6,843 nucleotides of DNA from Alistipes sp. (GCA_017380955.1 JAFOCZ010000119.1:1-6843), one strand, 5' to 3'; shown: positions 1-6,416, counted from the stretch's first letter. The notes: a model not told the origin generated them from the letters alone. Numbers and translations: made by a program.

Positions 1-20
1 AAGTGTGGATTATATTTATA

Positions 21-114
21 TGTCATCTTGAGCGGAGTGTAGCGGAGTCGAAAGATCTCCTCGCTGTACAACCCGCAGACAACGAGGAGATTCCTCGGCA
101 GGCTCGGACTGACA
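21..114. repeat. REP/MITE-like imperfect palindromic element
   Basis: The element is bounded by TGTCA (21-25) and its complement TGACA (110-114). The outer 13 nt on each side match as an inverted repeat at 9 of 13 positions. Inside, 55-67 pairs with 79-91 (12 of 13 pairs, mismatch C64/A82) around an 11-nt loop. The left part has a 10-bp direct repeat of AGCGGAGT (31-38 and 41-48). The wording 'tcatcttgagcgga...gtcgaaagatct' resembles short dispersed intergenic repeats found in many copies in Bacteroidota and other genomes; this is recalled, not searched. It has no coding capacity. Its role could be a REP-type element, a non-autonomous MITE or a transcript-end structure; copy number elsewhere in the genome would decide. 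Confidence 0.6.
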
Positions 115-126
115 TACAAGGTTACG

Positions 127-201
127 ATGGGGATTGATAGGGATTGATAGGGACAAATGGGGATTACCCATAACTACCCATCTCTACCCATCAATCCCCA
201 T
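127..201. repeat. Decamer-periodic inverted repeat with G-run and C-run arms
   Basis: The left arm has four G-runs (129-132, 140-142, 150-152, 159-162) separated by 7, 7 and 6 nt. The right arm has four C-runs (167-169, 177-179, 187-189, 196-199) also separated by 7, 7 and 6 nt. The outer ends, 127-142 and 187-201, are complementary except for one bulged A, and the inner segments are degenerate copies of a 10-bp unit (GGGATTGATA on the left, TACCCATnnn on the right). Each arm fits the G3-N1-7 quadruplex pattern, on opposite strands, and the whole could also fold as a cruciform or RNA hairpin. It lies downstream of the minus-strand membrane gene. The function is unknown. Confidence 0.65.
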
Positions 202-208
202 TCTATCA

Positions 209-225
209 TCGCCTCGCAGAGGCGA
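209..225 (-). terminator. Candidate 3' hairpin of the PTS-like gene
   Basis: A perfect 7-bp stem (TCGCCTC at 209-215 with GAGGCGA at 219-225) closes a 3-nt loop about 30 nt past the stop codon of the minus-strand gene. On that strand no U-tract follows the stem, so it is not a canonical intrinsic terminator. It may stabilise a 3' end or belong to the surrounding repeat cluster. Confidence 0.35.
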
Positions 226-230
226 CCCCA

Positions 231-258
231 TTACTCATTACTCACTCCTAACTACTCA
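231..258 (-). repeat. Four-copy 7-bp tandem repeat starting at the stop codon
   Basis: Read on the minus strand the units are TGAGTAG, TTAGGAG, TGAGTAA and TGAGTAA: two identical, one with a single change, and one diverged. The first TGA (256-258) is the stop codon of the PTS-like gene, so the repeat grows directly out of the end of the coding sequence. Such heptameric arrays can arise by replication slippage. No function can be assigned. Confidence 0.6.
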
Positions 259-1299
259 CTTTTTCAGCGCCATATCTCCATCCTTCACCCAGCCGCGGCG
301 CTTCATAAAGGCGTGAATCATAAGACTTAGCACCGCTGGCGCTACAAAGTAGAGACCTATAATCTCCGCAAGGAGCACCATAGGCTCTGTGGTTGCCGAC
401 ATAGAGTCCCAGCAACCTATAGGGCCCACCAATCCCGATGTTCCCATACCTGCTCCTGCGGCGCTGTTTGTCATCTTCAGCACCACCGTCGACACAGGGC
501 CGAGTATTGCGGATGCAAGTGTCGGAGCAAGCCATATTATCGGCTTACGCGCTATGTTTCCTATCTGCAACATCGACGTTCCGAGACCCTGCGACAGCAA
601 GCCTCCGAAGCCGTTATCCTTGAAACTTATCACCGCGAAGCCTATCATCTGCGCACAGCATCCCGCTGTCGCCGCTCCTGCTGCCAAGCCACTGAGACCT
701 ATCGATATGCACAACGCCGCAGAACTGATGGGGAGTGTGAGGATACATCCCACCGACACCGACACTATAATACCCATAATGAATGGGTTGAGCATCGTAG
801 CGCGGTTTATGAGTTCGCCGAGCGACATCACCCACTCGCCAATAGGCACACAGCAATACTTCGCCACAAGACCTCCTGCCACCACCGCCACAAGGGGTGT
901 TATGATTATGTCCACAGGCGTGCGCTTCGACACCAACGAGCCTGCCTCGATACCCACTATCGCTGCGAGGTATGCACCGATGGGGTTACCACCAACATCA
1001 CCCCACGAGCCACCGAGCGAGTATCCCAATGCTCCCACCGCCACAGCAGATATCGTCACCAGAGGGTCACGCTTCAGTCCCAACGCTATTGCCAAGCCAA
1101 TAGATCCTCCCACAACGAGGTCGAGTTGCAGGAGTCGTGCTATCTCGGAGAGTATCTCGAGCCCTGGAATCTTCGCCAACTGGCTGATTATAAGACCCAG
1201 TATCAGCGAGCAGAAGAGACCCATAGCCATATAACTCAGAGCATCCACGACATAGGTCTTGAAGAGGTTGTTACGATTGGTTTTTGCAGTCTGTGCCAT
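256..1299 (-). CDS. PTS EIIC-like (PTS_EIIC_2 family) membrane protein
   Basis: This is a 347-residue polytopic inner-membrane protein resembling the EIIC sugar-permease component of the phosphotransferase system (PTS_EIIC_2 type). Hydrophobic segments lie near residues 24-43, 60-75, 81-97, 107-124, 130-148, 172-192, 194-224, 252-274 and 305-331, separated by Gly-rich loops such as the one at 277-296. Assignment rests on overall family resemblance: a long Gly/Ala-rich helix pattern, the Asn-Pro-Ile-Gly-Ala-Tyr motif near 105-110, and Thr-Pro sites near 127-134. The N-terminus (MAQTAKTNRNNLFK) is short and basic and shows no cleaved signal peptide. The start fits a -7 promoter element about 24 nt upstream. 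No EIIA, EIIB, HPr or EI gene lies in the window, so whether it transports sugar by phosphotransfer is unknown; many Bacteroidota carry such EIIC homologues without a complete PTS. It is transcribed away from the peptidase run and is probably monocistronic. Family call fairly secure, substrate unknown. Confidence 0.82.
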   Translation of the reverse strand: MAQTAKTNRNNLFKTYVVDALSYMAMGLFCSLILGLIISQLAKIPGLEILSEIARLLQLDLVVGGSIGLAIALGLKRDPLVTISAVAVGALGYSLGGSWGDVGGNPIGAYLAAIVGIEAGSLVSKRTPVDIIITPLVAVVAGGLVAKYCCVPIGEWVMSLGELINRATMLNPFIMGIIVSVSVGCILTLPISSAALCISIGLSGLAAGAATAGCCAQMIGFAVISFKDNGFGGLLSQGLGTSMLQIGNIARKPIIWLAPTLASAILGPVSTVVLKMTNSAAGAGMGTSGLVGPIGCWDSMSATTEPMVLLAEIIGLYFVAPAVLSLMIHAFMKRRGWVKDGDMALKK

Positions 1300-1322
1300 A
1301 GCAATAGATGTTTATATTTAAA

Positions 1323-1330
1323 CAAAGTTA
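1323..1330 (-). promoter_or_regulatory. -7 promoter element for the PTS-like gene
   Basis: On the minus strand the octamer is TAACTTTG, an exact match to the Bacteroidota -7 consensus TAnnTTTG. It ends 23 nt before the ATG at 1299, which implies a leader of roughly 15-20 nt. I do not see a -33 TTTG at normal spacing; the nearest TTG (complement of 1343-1345) is too close. Confidence 0.55.
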
Positions 1331-1390
1331 CGAAATTTTTTGCAATGCGCCCCATATCTTGCGAAAAATTATCACCGCCGTAAGAAATTG

Positions 1391-1420
1391 GGACTGTTCT
1401 TCGGAATAGTCCTCTTTTTT
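1391..1420 (+). terminator. Strong intrinsic terminator with UUCG loop, no obvious gene ahead
   Basis: A 9-bp stem (1391-1399 with 1404-1412, one G-U pair) is capped by the very stable TTCG tetraloop and followed by TCTTTTTT. This is a textbook plus-strand rho-independent terminator. On the minus strand the run after the stem (CAATTTCTTACGG) is poor, so it points rightward. Oddly, no convincing plus-strand gene precedes it: the sequence to its left is the divergent PTS-like gene and its promoter. It may end an unannotated small or antisense RNA, insulate the downstream promoter at 1476-1483, or be left over from a lost gene. Confidence 0.85.
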
Positions 1421-1475
1421 ATGCACCTCGCCAAACAAAACAAAATATGTAGTAGGTAGTGTCGTACCTTTTTAT

Positions 1476-1483
1476 TATCTTTG
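1476..1483 (+). promoter_or_regulatory. -7 promoter element of the M16-HD-umuDC run
   Basis: TATCTTTG matches the Bacteroidota TAnnTTTG -7 consensus exactly and lies 22 nt before the ATG at 1506, predicting a start near 1489 and a leader of about 15-18 nt. The -33 TTTG is not evident; the region where it would sit contains a weak GGTA-N6-TACC inverted repeat (1455-1468). It is the only clear promoter for the plus-strand genes and looks constitutive rather than SOS-type. Confidence 0.65.
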
Positions 1484-1505
1484 TAAGTTAAAACTACTGT
1501 TTACT

Positions 1506-2744
1506 ATGATAAAGTACAAAGAAGCGATACTCCCCAATGGGTTGCAGATACTTGTCAACCGCGACCACGCCTCGAAACTTGCGGCGGTGAACATCCTCTA
1601 CAAGGTTGGCGCACGCAACGAGTCGGAGCATAAGACAGGCTTCGCACACCTCTTTGAGCACCTTATGTTTCGCGGTACGCACAACGTCCCCGACTTCGAC
1701 ATCCCTGTGCAGATGGCCTGTGGCGAGAATAATGCCTTTACAAACAACGACTACACAAACTTCTACATAACACTCCCCAAGGAGAATATCGAGACAGCGC
1801 TGTGGCTCGAGAGCGACCGTATGCGTAACCTAAACCTTAGTCCTGAGGCTTGTGAGGCCGAGAAGCAGGTTGTCATCGAGGAGTTTAAGCAGCGATATCT
1901 CAACCAGCCATATGGCGACGAGCAGCCTCTGTTGCGTGATATGTGCTACAAGGTGCATCCATACCGTTGGTCTACGATAGGCATCTCGCCCGAGCATATC
2001 GAGCGTGCCACGTTGGAGGATGTTCGTGAGTTCTATGACCTCCACTATCGCCCATCGCGTGCCATTCTCTCCATATCGGCGGATATGGACGAGGATGAGA
2101 TGATAGCCCTCGCCACGGAGTATTTCTCCGATATCGAGGATTGTGGTGGCGACATAGCCCCTGTACCCGTTGAGCCCGAGCAGTGTGAGCCACGACGCCT
2201 CACCGTGGAGCGTGATGTGCCTGCTACGGATATCACCATCGCCTTTCATATGGGTGACCGCCTCTCGCGAGAGTTCTTCCTCGGTGACTTAGCGTCGGAC
2301 TTGTTGGCAGGTGGCGAGTCCTCGCGTATGGTAAACCGCTTGGTCAAGGAGCGAGGTCTCTTCTCGAGTGTCAACGCCTACATCCTCGGAAGCCTCGATG
2401 CTGGTCTCTTCATCATCAAGGGTCGCCTGATGCCCACAACCTCGGAGCAGGATGCCGAGGAGGCACTATGGGGTGAGTTGCGCGACATAATGGAGGGCAA
2501 CATCTCCGACTACGAGATGGAGAAGGTCAAGAATAAGTTCGAGGCCAACATCCTTATGGGCGAGATAAACGTTATGAACAAGGCTATGAACTTGGGCTTC
2601 TACGCTATGACGGGCGACCTGTCGCTGCTCAATGGCGAGGCAACCCTCTATCGCTCCATCACACGCGAGGAGGTTATGGCCTTCGCCCGTGAGCGCTTCA
2701 CACCCAACAACTCTTCAACACTTATCTACCGCGCAAAACTATGA
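1506..2744 (+). CDS. M16B zinc metallopeptidase, catalytic subunit
   Basis: This 412-residue protein is a member of the pitrilysin-like M16B family, with Peptidase_M16 (about residues 10-155) and Peptidase_M16_C (about 165-345) domains. The inverted zinc motif HxxEH is present as H48-L-F-E51-H52, where His48 and His52 bind zinc and Glu51 is the catalytic base; the third zinc ligand is Glu126 in the EKQVVIEEF stretch (the adjacent Glu125 is the alternative). The C-terminal substrate-binding Arg/Tyr pair of the family is missing: Val280 and Ser287 occupy those places in RLVKERGLFSS. It should therefore depend on a partner, and the next gene, which overlaps its stop by ATGA, supplies that pair. 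No signal peptide or lipobox is visible, so it is presumably cytoplasmic. The substrate is probably unfolded peptides or a specific small protein. The ATG at 1506 follows the promoter closely and starts the family's usual N-terminal strand. Confidence 0.94.
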   Translation: MIKYKEAILPNGLQILVNRDHASKLAAVNILYKVGARNESEHKTGFAHLFEHLMFRGTHNVPDFDIPVQMACGENNAFTNNDYTNFYITLPKENIETALWLESDRMRNLNLSPEACEAEKQVVIEEFKQRYLNQPYGDEQPLLRDMCYKVHPYRWSTIGISPEHIERATLEDVREFYDLHYRPSRAILSISADMDEDEMIALATEYFSDIEDCGGDIAPVPVEPEQCEPRRLTVERDVPATDITIAFHMGDRLSREFFLGDLASDLLAGGESSRMVNRLVKERGLFSSVNAYILGSLDAGLFIIKGRLMPTTSEQDAEEALWGELRDIMEGNISDYEMEKVKNKFEANILMGEINVMNKAMNLGFYAMTGDLSLLNGEATLYRSITREEVMAFARERFTPNNSSTLIYRAKL

Positions 2745-3994
2745 GACAGCAACCCGATATAATCATCCCCGACAGCGTGGATATGCCACGCGCCGAGCAC
2801 CACACATCCTCTAACGGTGTCAGCATCTACACCCTCTACTCCAACGACTTCGAGGTTGTGCGCTTCACGTTTGTGTTCCGTGCCGGCAGCGCTATGCAGC
2901 GTAAGCCCTTCACGGCATCTACGGCTGTGAATATGCTCAGCGAGGGTAGCACACGAATGTCTGCGCAGCAGATTGCCGATGAGTTGGACTTCTATGGCTC
3001 ATATTTCGATGTCAACATCGACCGCGACTATGTCTATGTGTCGTTTGTGTCGTTGTCGAAGTTCTTCTCTCAGACGCTCAGCGTGGCGCGAGAGATTATC
3101 CTCAATCCCGCCTTCGACAGCAAGGAGTTGCGTACCTACTGTATGAAACGCCAACAGGGTCTTGCCATAGAGCGTAAGAAGATAGATGTGCAGTCGCGTG
3201 AGATTTTCGGCAAGGCACTCTTCGGCGAGGAGCACCCCTATGGTATCACATCTCCCGAGAGCCTCTACGACGATGTCACACGCGAGGATATAGTGGCGCT
3301 ATACCGTGAGTTATACACCGCCGACAACTGCTTCGTGGTCTGCAGTGGCAACATCAGCGACGAGGTTATGCGAGGCATCGCCGACATCGCCGAGGCACTC
3401 CCCGAGGGTAAGACGCACCTCCCCGAGTTTCCTGCCACCGCAACAACATACAAGGTGCATAAGGAGGTGGAGGGTGCTCTGCAATCCTCAATCCGCATCG
3501 GACGTCTGCTCTTCACACGCACCCATCCCGACTTTGTGGGTATGCAGGTTGTGGCTACGATTCTCGGTGGCTACTTCGGCTCACGCCTTATGCAGAATCT
3601 CCGCGAGGAGCACGGCTACACCTATGGTGTTATGGCTGCTATGGTCAACTTCGAGAGGGAGGGATACCTCGCCATCGCCACACAGGTCACACGCGACCAC
3701 ACCGACGATGCCCTGCGTGAGATATACTTCGAGATAGAGCGTCTGCGCACCGAACTTGTCCCCGAGGAGGAGTTGCAGATGGCAAAGAATATGATGATTG
3801 GCGAGATTCTCCGCATCCTCGATGGCCCATTTGGCATCGCTGATGTTACGATAGAGAATATTATGTGTGGCTTCGACAACTCATCTACGGAGCGTAACGT
3901 GGAGATTATCAACGCCATAACCGCGGAGGATATACAGCGCCTCGCAGAGCAGTATCTCCGTCGTGAGGACTTGGTGGAGGTTGTTGTAGGGTAG
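2741..3994 (+). CDS. M16B pseudopeptidase partner subunit
   Basis: This 417-residue protein has the same two-domain M16 architecture as its upstream neighbour but no zinc site: at the aligned positions Thr61, Asn64 and Met65 replace His, Glu and His. It keeps the Arg/Tyr substrate-binding pair, Arg288 and Tyr295, in NLREEHGYTYGV, which the upstream subunit lacks. Heterodimeric M16B enzymes in other bacteria share an active site this way, with one subunit carrying zinc and the other the Arg/Tyr pair. The ATG overlaps the upstream TGA by 4 bp, implying translational coupling and equal dosage. There is no signal peptide. An independent function is unlikely; the alternative is a scaffold or inhibitor role. 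Confidence 0.92.
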   Translation: MRQQPDIIIPDSVDMPRAEHHTSSNGVSIYTLYSNDFEVVRFTFVFRAGSAMQRKPFTASTAVNMLSEGSTRMSAQQIADELDFYGSYFDVNIDRDYVYVSFVSLSKFFSQTLSVAREIILNPAFDSKELRTYCMKRQQGLAIERKKIDVQSREIFGKALFGEEHPYGITSPESLYDDVTREDIVALYRELYTADNCFVVCSGNISDEVMRGIADIAEALPEGKTHLPEFPATATTYKVHKEVEGALQSSIRIGRLLFTRTHPDFVGMQVVATILGGYFGSRLMQNLREEHGYTYGVMAAMVNFEREGYLAIATQVTRDHTDDALREIYFEIERLRTELVPEEELQMAKNMMIGEILRILDGPFGIADVTIENIMCGFDNSSTERNVEIINAITAEDIQRLAEQYLRREDLVEVVVG

Positions 3995-4006
3995 TGGTGT
4001 AATGCT

Positions 4007-4633
4007 ATGATAGACAATACGTTACAAGAATATATAGAGCGTGAGATACTTCCACGCTACGACCACCACGACGCTGCACACCGCCGTGACCACGCCGATA
4101 TGGTCATCGCCGAGAGTGTGCGTCTGGCGCGTCTCTACAACCTCAGCGTAGATATGGCGTACACCATTGCTGCCTACCACGACACAGGCTTGGTGGAGGG
4201 TAGAGATGTACACCACAAGGCATCTAAGCGTATAGTGCTTGAGGATGAGATGCTCAGGCGTTGGTTTACGGAGGAGGATATTGCCACTATGGCAGATGCT
4301 GTGGAGGACCACCGTGCCTCGGCGAAGAATCCACCGCGCTCCATATATGGCAAGATTGTGGCAGAGGCAGACCGCATCATAGAGCCTCGCACCATACTAC
4401 GTCGCACGGTGCAGTATACGTTGGCAAACTATCCCACCCTGGGTCGTGAGGAGGGTTATCTGCGTATGGTGGAGCACCTTAGCGATAAGTATGACTATGG
4501 TGGTTACCTGAGGTTGTGGTTTCCCGAGTCGGAGAATAGCCGTCGCCTCGAGGAGTTACGCCAACTGATTGCCGATAAGAGCGCACTGCGCAGCCTCTAC
4601 GATGAGATTTATGACGAGGAGACAACCAAATAA
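4007..4633 (+). CDS. HD-domain metal-dependent phosphohydrolase
   Basis: This is a 208-residue soluble protein of the HD superfamily. The metal-binding and catalytic residues appear in the expected order: His29 (RRDH), His58-Asp59 (AAYHD), His69/His70 (DVHH), His102 (EDHRAS) and Asp122 (EADRI). The extra histidines resemble the five- or six-ligand HD enzymes that hold two metals. Substrates in this superfamily range from nucleotides and (p)ppGpp to cyclic nucleotides, and nothing here singles one out; no synthetase, GGDEF or sensor domain is attached. The C-terminal 50 residues are charged and helical, beyond the HD core. The start at 4007 is preferred because an earlier ATG at 4002 meets a stop after two codons. 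It sits 12 nt after the peptidase partner and 14 nt before umuD, so co-transcription with both is likely. The molecular function is uncertain. Confidence 0.85.
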   Translation: MIDNTLQEYIEREILPRYDHHDAAHRRDHADMVIAESVRLARLYNLSVDMAYTIAAYHDTGLVEGRDVHHKASKRIVLEDEMLRRWFTEEDIATMADAVEDHRASAKNPPRSIYGKIVAEADRIIEPRTILRRTVQYTLANYPTLGREEGYLRMVEHLSDKYDYGGYLRLWFPESENSRRLEELRQLIADKSALRSLYDEIYDEETTK

Positions 4634-4647
4634 TAGAGTTAGAACTT

Positions 4648-5061
4648 ATGAAACCATATGCCATAGATACCACCGCTTCGCTCGAGGCGGATATGTTGGG
4701 TGAGGTGCGTGCGGGATTTCCGTCGCCTGCCGATGAGGAACCACGCGAGAAACTCGACCTTGTGAAACTCCTTGTACGACACCCTGCCTCCACGTTTTTC
4801 TTTCGTGTTGGTGGCACGTCGATGGTTGAAGCCGAGATGGACGAGGGTGATATCATCATCGTAGACCGTAGCATAGAGCCCTACAATGGCTGCTCTGCGG
4901 TCTGCTTCATAGATGGTGAGTTCACCGTGAAGCGCATAGAGCGCCATAGCGACCACACTATGCTCATCGCCGCAAACCCAAAGTTTCAGCCCATACGCAT
5001 AACTTCGGATAATGAGTTTGCGATATGGGGTGTTGTGACATATATCATCAAGAAGGCTTAG
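4648..5061 (+). CDS. umuD: UmuD, self-cleaving subunit of DNA polymerase V
   Basis: UmuD is the regulatory subunit of error-prone polymerase V. On RecA-ssDNA filaments it cleaves itself to UmuD', which binds UmuC for translesion synthesis. This 137-residue protein has the LexA/S24 peptidase fold without a DNA-binding domain. The cleavage site is Ala22-Gly23 in RAGFPSPADE, the nucleophile is Ser58 in GTSM and the base is Lys95 in TVKRI. These are each exactly two residues below the E. coli positions (24/25, 60, 97), so the protein is intact and probably active. It is followed after 4 nt by umuC. No LexA-type operator could be recognised upstream; the 14-nt gap to the HD gene leaves no room for a separate promoter except inside that gene. 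Confidence 0.96.
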   Translation: MKPYAIDTTASLEADMLGEVRAGFPSPADEEPREKLDLVKLLVRHPASTFFFRVGGTSMVEAEMDEGDIIIVDRSIEPYNGCSAVCFIDGEFTVKRIERHSDHTMLIAANPKFQPIRITSDNEFAIWGVVTYIIKKA

Positions 5062-5065
5062 ACGG

Positions 5066-6325
5066 ATGTTTGCCCTTGCCGACTGCAATAACTTCTTCGT
5101 ATCCTGCGAACGTGTATTTCGCCCCGACCTCAATGGGCGACCTGTCGTTGTGCTATCCCGCAACGATGGCTGCATCATAGCACGTTCCAACGAGGCTAAG
5201 GCTCTCGGCATCAAGATGGGTGAGCCCCTCTTCCGTATCCGTGATATCGTGCAGCGCCATAATGTCGAGATATTCTCGAGCAATATGACCCTATATGCCG
5301 ATTTCTCGCGCCGCATACGCTCCATACTCCGTGAGTCAGCACCACAAATCGAGGTCTACTCCATCGACGAGGCGTTCCTCGACCTGCGTGGCATCGATAA
5401 TCTGAACTTCGATGCCTATGCTAAGGAGTTGTCGGTGCGCTGTCGTCGTCTCACGGGAATCCCTGTATCTGTGGGTGTTGCGCCCACCAAGACCCTTGCC
5501 AAGATTGCCGCGCAACTATGCAAGAGTTATCCCAAACTGCGTGGCGGATGCTTTATGCACCGTGCCGAGGATGTCGAGAAGGTGCTCAAGAAGTTCCCCA
5601 TCGAGGATGTGTGGGGCATAGGTCGCCGTAGTGCTCCTCGTCTCAAAGAGGCAGGTATCCTCACCGCCCAGGACTTCCGTATGCGCCCCGAAGATTGGGT
5701 GATGCGACGTATGGGTGTTGTGGGTGTCAGGACGTGGCGCGAACTCCACGGCATACCAGCCATCGGCTTCGAGAGCGTCAGCGACCCCCGACAGTCTATC
5801 TGCAACTCGCGCAGTTTCTCCACCGAGATTTACGATATCGCAGAACTATCGGAGCAGGTTGCCAAGTTTGCCGCTATGACCGCCGAGAAACTCCGTGAGC
5901 AACACTCTGTATGCTCGCGCCTTACGGTCTTCGCCGCTACCAACCGCTTCCACACCGACGACATCCAGCAGTGTGGACACATCTGCCTGCCGCTTGTCGA
6001 GCCTACGGATAGCACCATTGACATAGTGCGCACCGCGCGTGAGGCTCTTGCCGAGATCTTTGTGCGTGGCGCAGGGTATAAGAAGGCGGGTGTCATAGCC
6101 TCGGACATCATACCTCGCCAGGGTTGCCACGTCTCGATGTTTTCAGCCGAACACAACGAGCGTCATAGCCGTCTTATGCAGGCCATCGACCAGATAAACC
6201 GCACTTCGGAGGGTGGTAGTGTCACCATCGCTTCGGAGGGCATCTCTGCCGTCAAGGCCAACAGTCACCACCGCTCACCGCGCTACACCACCTGCTGGGA
6301 CGAGTTACCCGAGGTGCGTATATAG
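5066..6325 (+). CDS. umuC: UmuC, Y-family catalytic subunit of DNA polymerase V
   Basis: This 419-residue protein is the catalytic subunit of the translesion polymerase UmuD'2C, close to E. coli UmuC in length (422). The palm/finger (IMS) domain spans about 1-150, with catalytic Asp6 and Asp101-Glu102 (YSIDEAFLDL). The steric-gate position is Phe11 (NNFF), where E. coli has Tyr11. A helix-hairpin-helix thumb lies near 183-205 (VWGIGRRSAPRLKEAG) and the little finger near 240-345. The C-terminal DUF4113 motif SPRYTTCWDEL (404-414) is typical of UmuC rather than DinB. The beta-clamp pentapeptide expected near 357-361 (QLNLF in E. coli) appears as HVSMF at 355-359, a degenerate version. It is transcribed with umuD and followed by a 12-bp hairpin. 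All catalytic residues are present. Confidence 0.96.
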   Translation: MFALADCNNFFVSCERVFRPDLNGRPVVVLSRNDGCIIARSNEAKALGIKMGEPLFRIRDIVQRHNVEIFSSNMTLYADFSRRIRSILRESAPQIEVYSIDEAFLDLRGIDNLNFDAYAKELSVRCRRLTGIPVSVGVAPTKTLAKIAAQLCKSYPKLRGGCFMHRAEDVEKVLKKFPIEDVWGIGRRSAPRLKEAGILTAQDFRMRPEDWVMRRMGVVGVRTWRELHGIPAIGFESVSDPRQSICNSRSFSTEIYDIAELSEQVAKFAAMTAEKLREQHSVCSRLTVFAATNRFHTDDIQQCGHICLPLVEPTDSTIDIVRTAREALAEIFVRGAGYKKAGVIASDIIPRQGCHVSMFSAEHNERHSRLMQAIDQINRTSEGGSVTIASEGISAVKANSHHRSPRYTTCWDELPEVRI

Positions 6326-6365
6326 GCTTCTTTATCAGCATTTTCACTTGACTACATACAAAAGA

Positions 6366-6396
6366 AATGAGACCGACATAACATCGGTCTCATTTG
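6366..6396. terminator. Bidirectional terminator between convergent umuC and korB-like genes
   Basis: A perfect 12-bp stem (6366-6377 with 6385-6396, core GAGACCGA/TCGGTCTC) closes a 7-nt loop. It lies 40 nt past the umuC stop and 20 nt past the stop of the minus-strand gene. The minus-strand side reads into a better U-rich tail (TTTCTTTTG) than the plus side (TTTGCTATT), so it probably serves the oxidoreductase gene best and umuC as well. Confidence 0.88.
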
Positions 6397-6416
6397 CTAT
6401 TATATGTGTTGTTCGA

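Noticed and set aside
134..316. 60-codon plus-strand frame through the repeat cluster
   Set aside because: Its translation is mostly the decamer and heptamer repeats and it runs into the end of the PTS-like gene antisense; no sign of coding.
389..1234. 281-codon plus-strand open frame antisense to the PTS-like gene
   Set aside because: It lies fully inside the minus-strand membrane gene. Its Pro/Ser/Thr/Ile-rich translation is the usual antisense reading of Gly/Ala-rich helices, with no domain or start signal.
1126..1383. 85-codon plus-strand frame ending just before the 1391-1420 terminator
   Set aside because: Two thirds overlaps the PTS-like gene antisense, there is no promoter or recognisable protein family, and it crosses the minus-strand promoter. 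It is kept only as a possible clue in the terminator finding.
1455..1468. GGTA-N6-TACC inverted repeat as an operator upstream of the M16 promoter
   Set aside because: The half-sites are only 4 bp with a mismatched centre, which is expected by chance; no repressor family can be named.
4634..4647. SOS/LexA operator or separate promoter directly before umuD
   Set aside because: The 14-nt gap has no palindrome and no TAnnTTTG element, and the nearby HD gene end shows no clear match either.
4639..5325. 228-codon minus-strand frame across umuD and the start of umuC
   Set aside because: umuD and umuC are clearly real on the other strand, and this frame shows no family resemblance.
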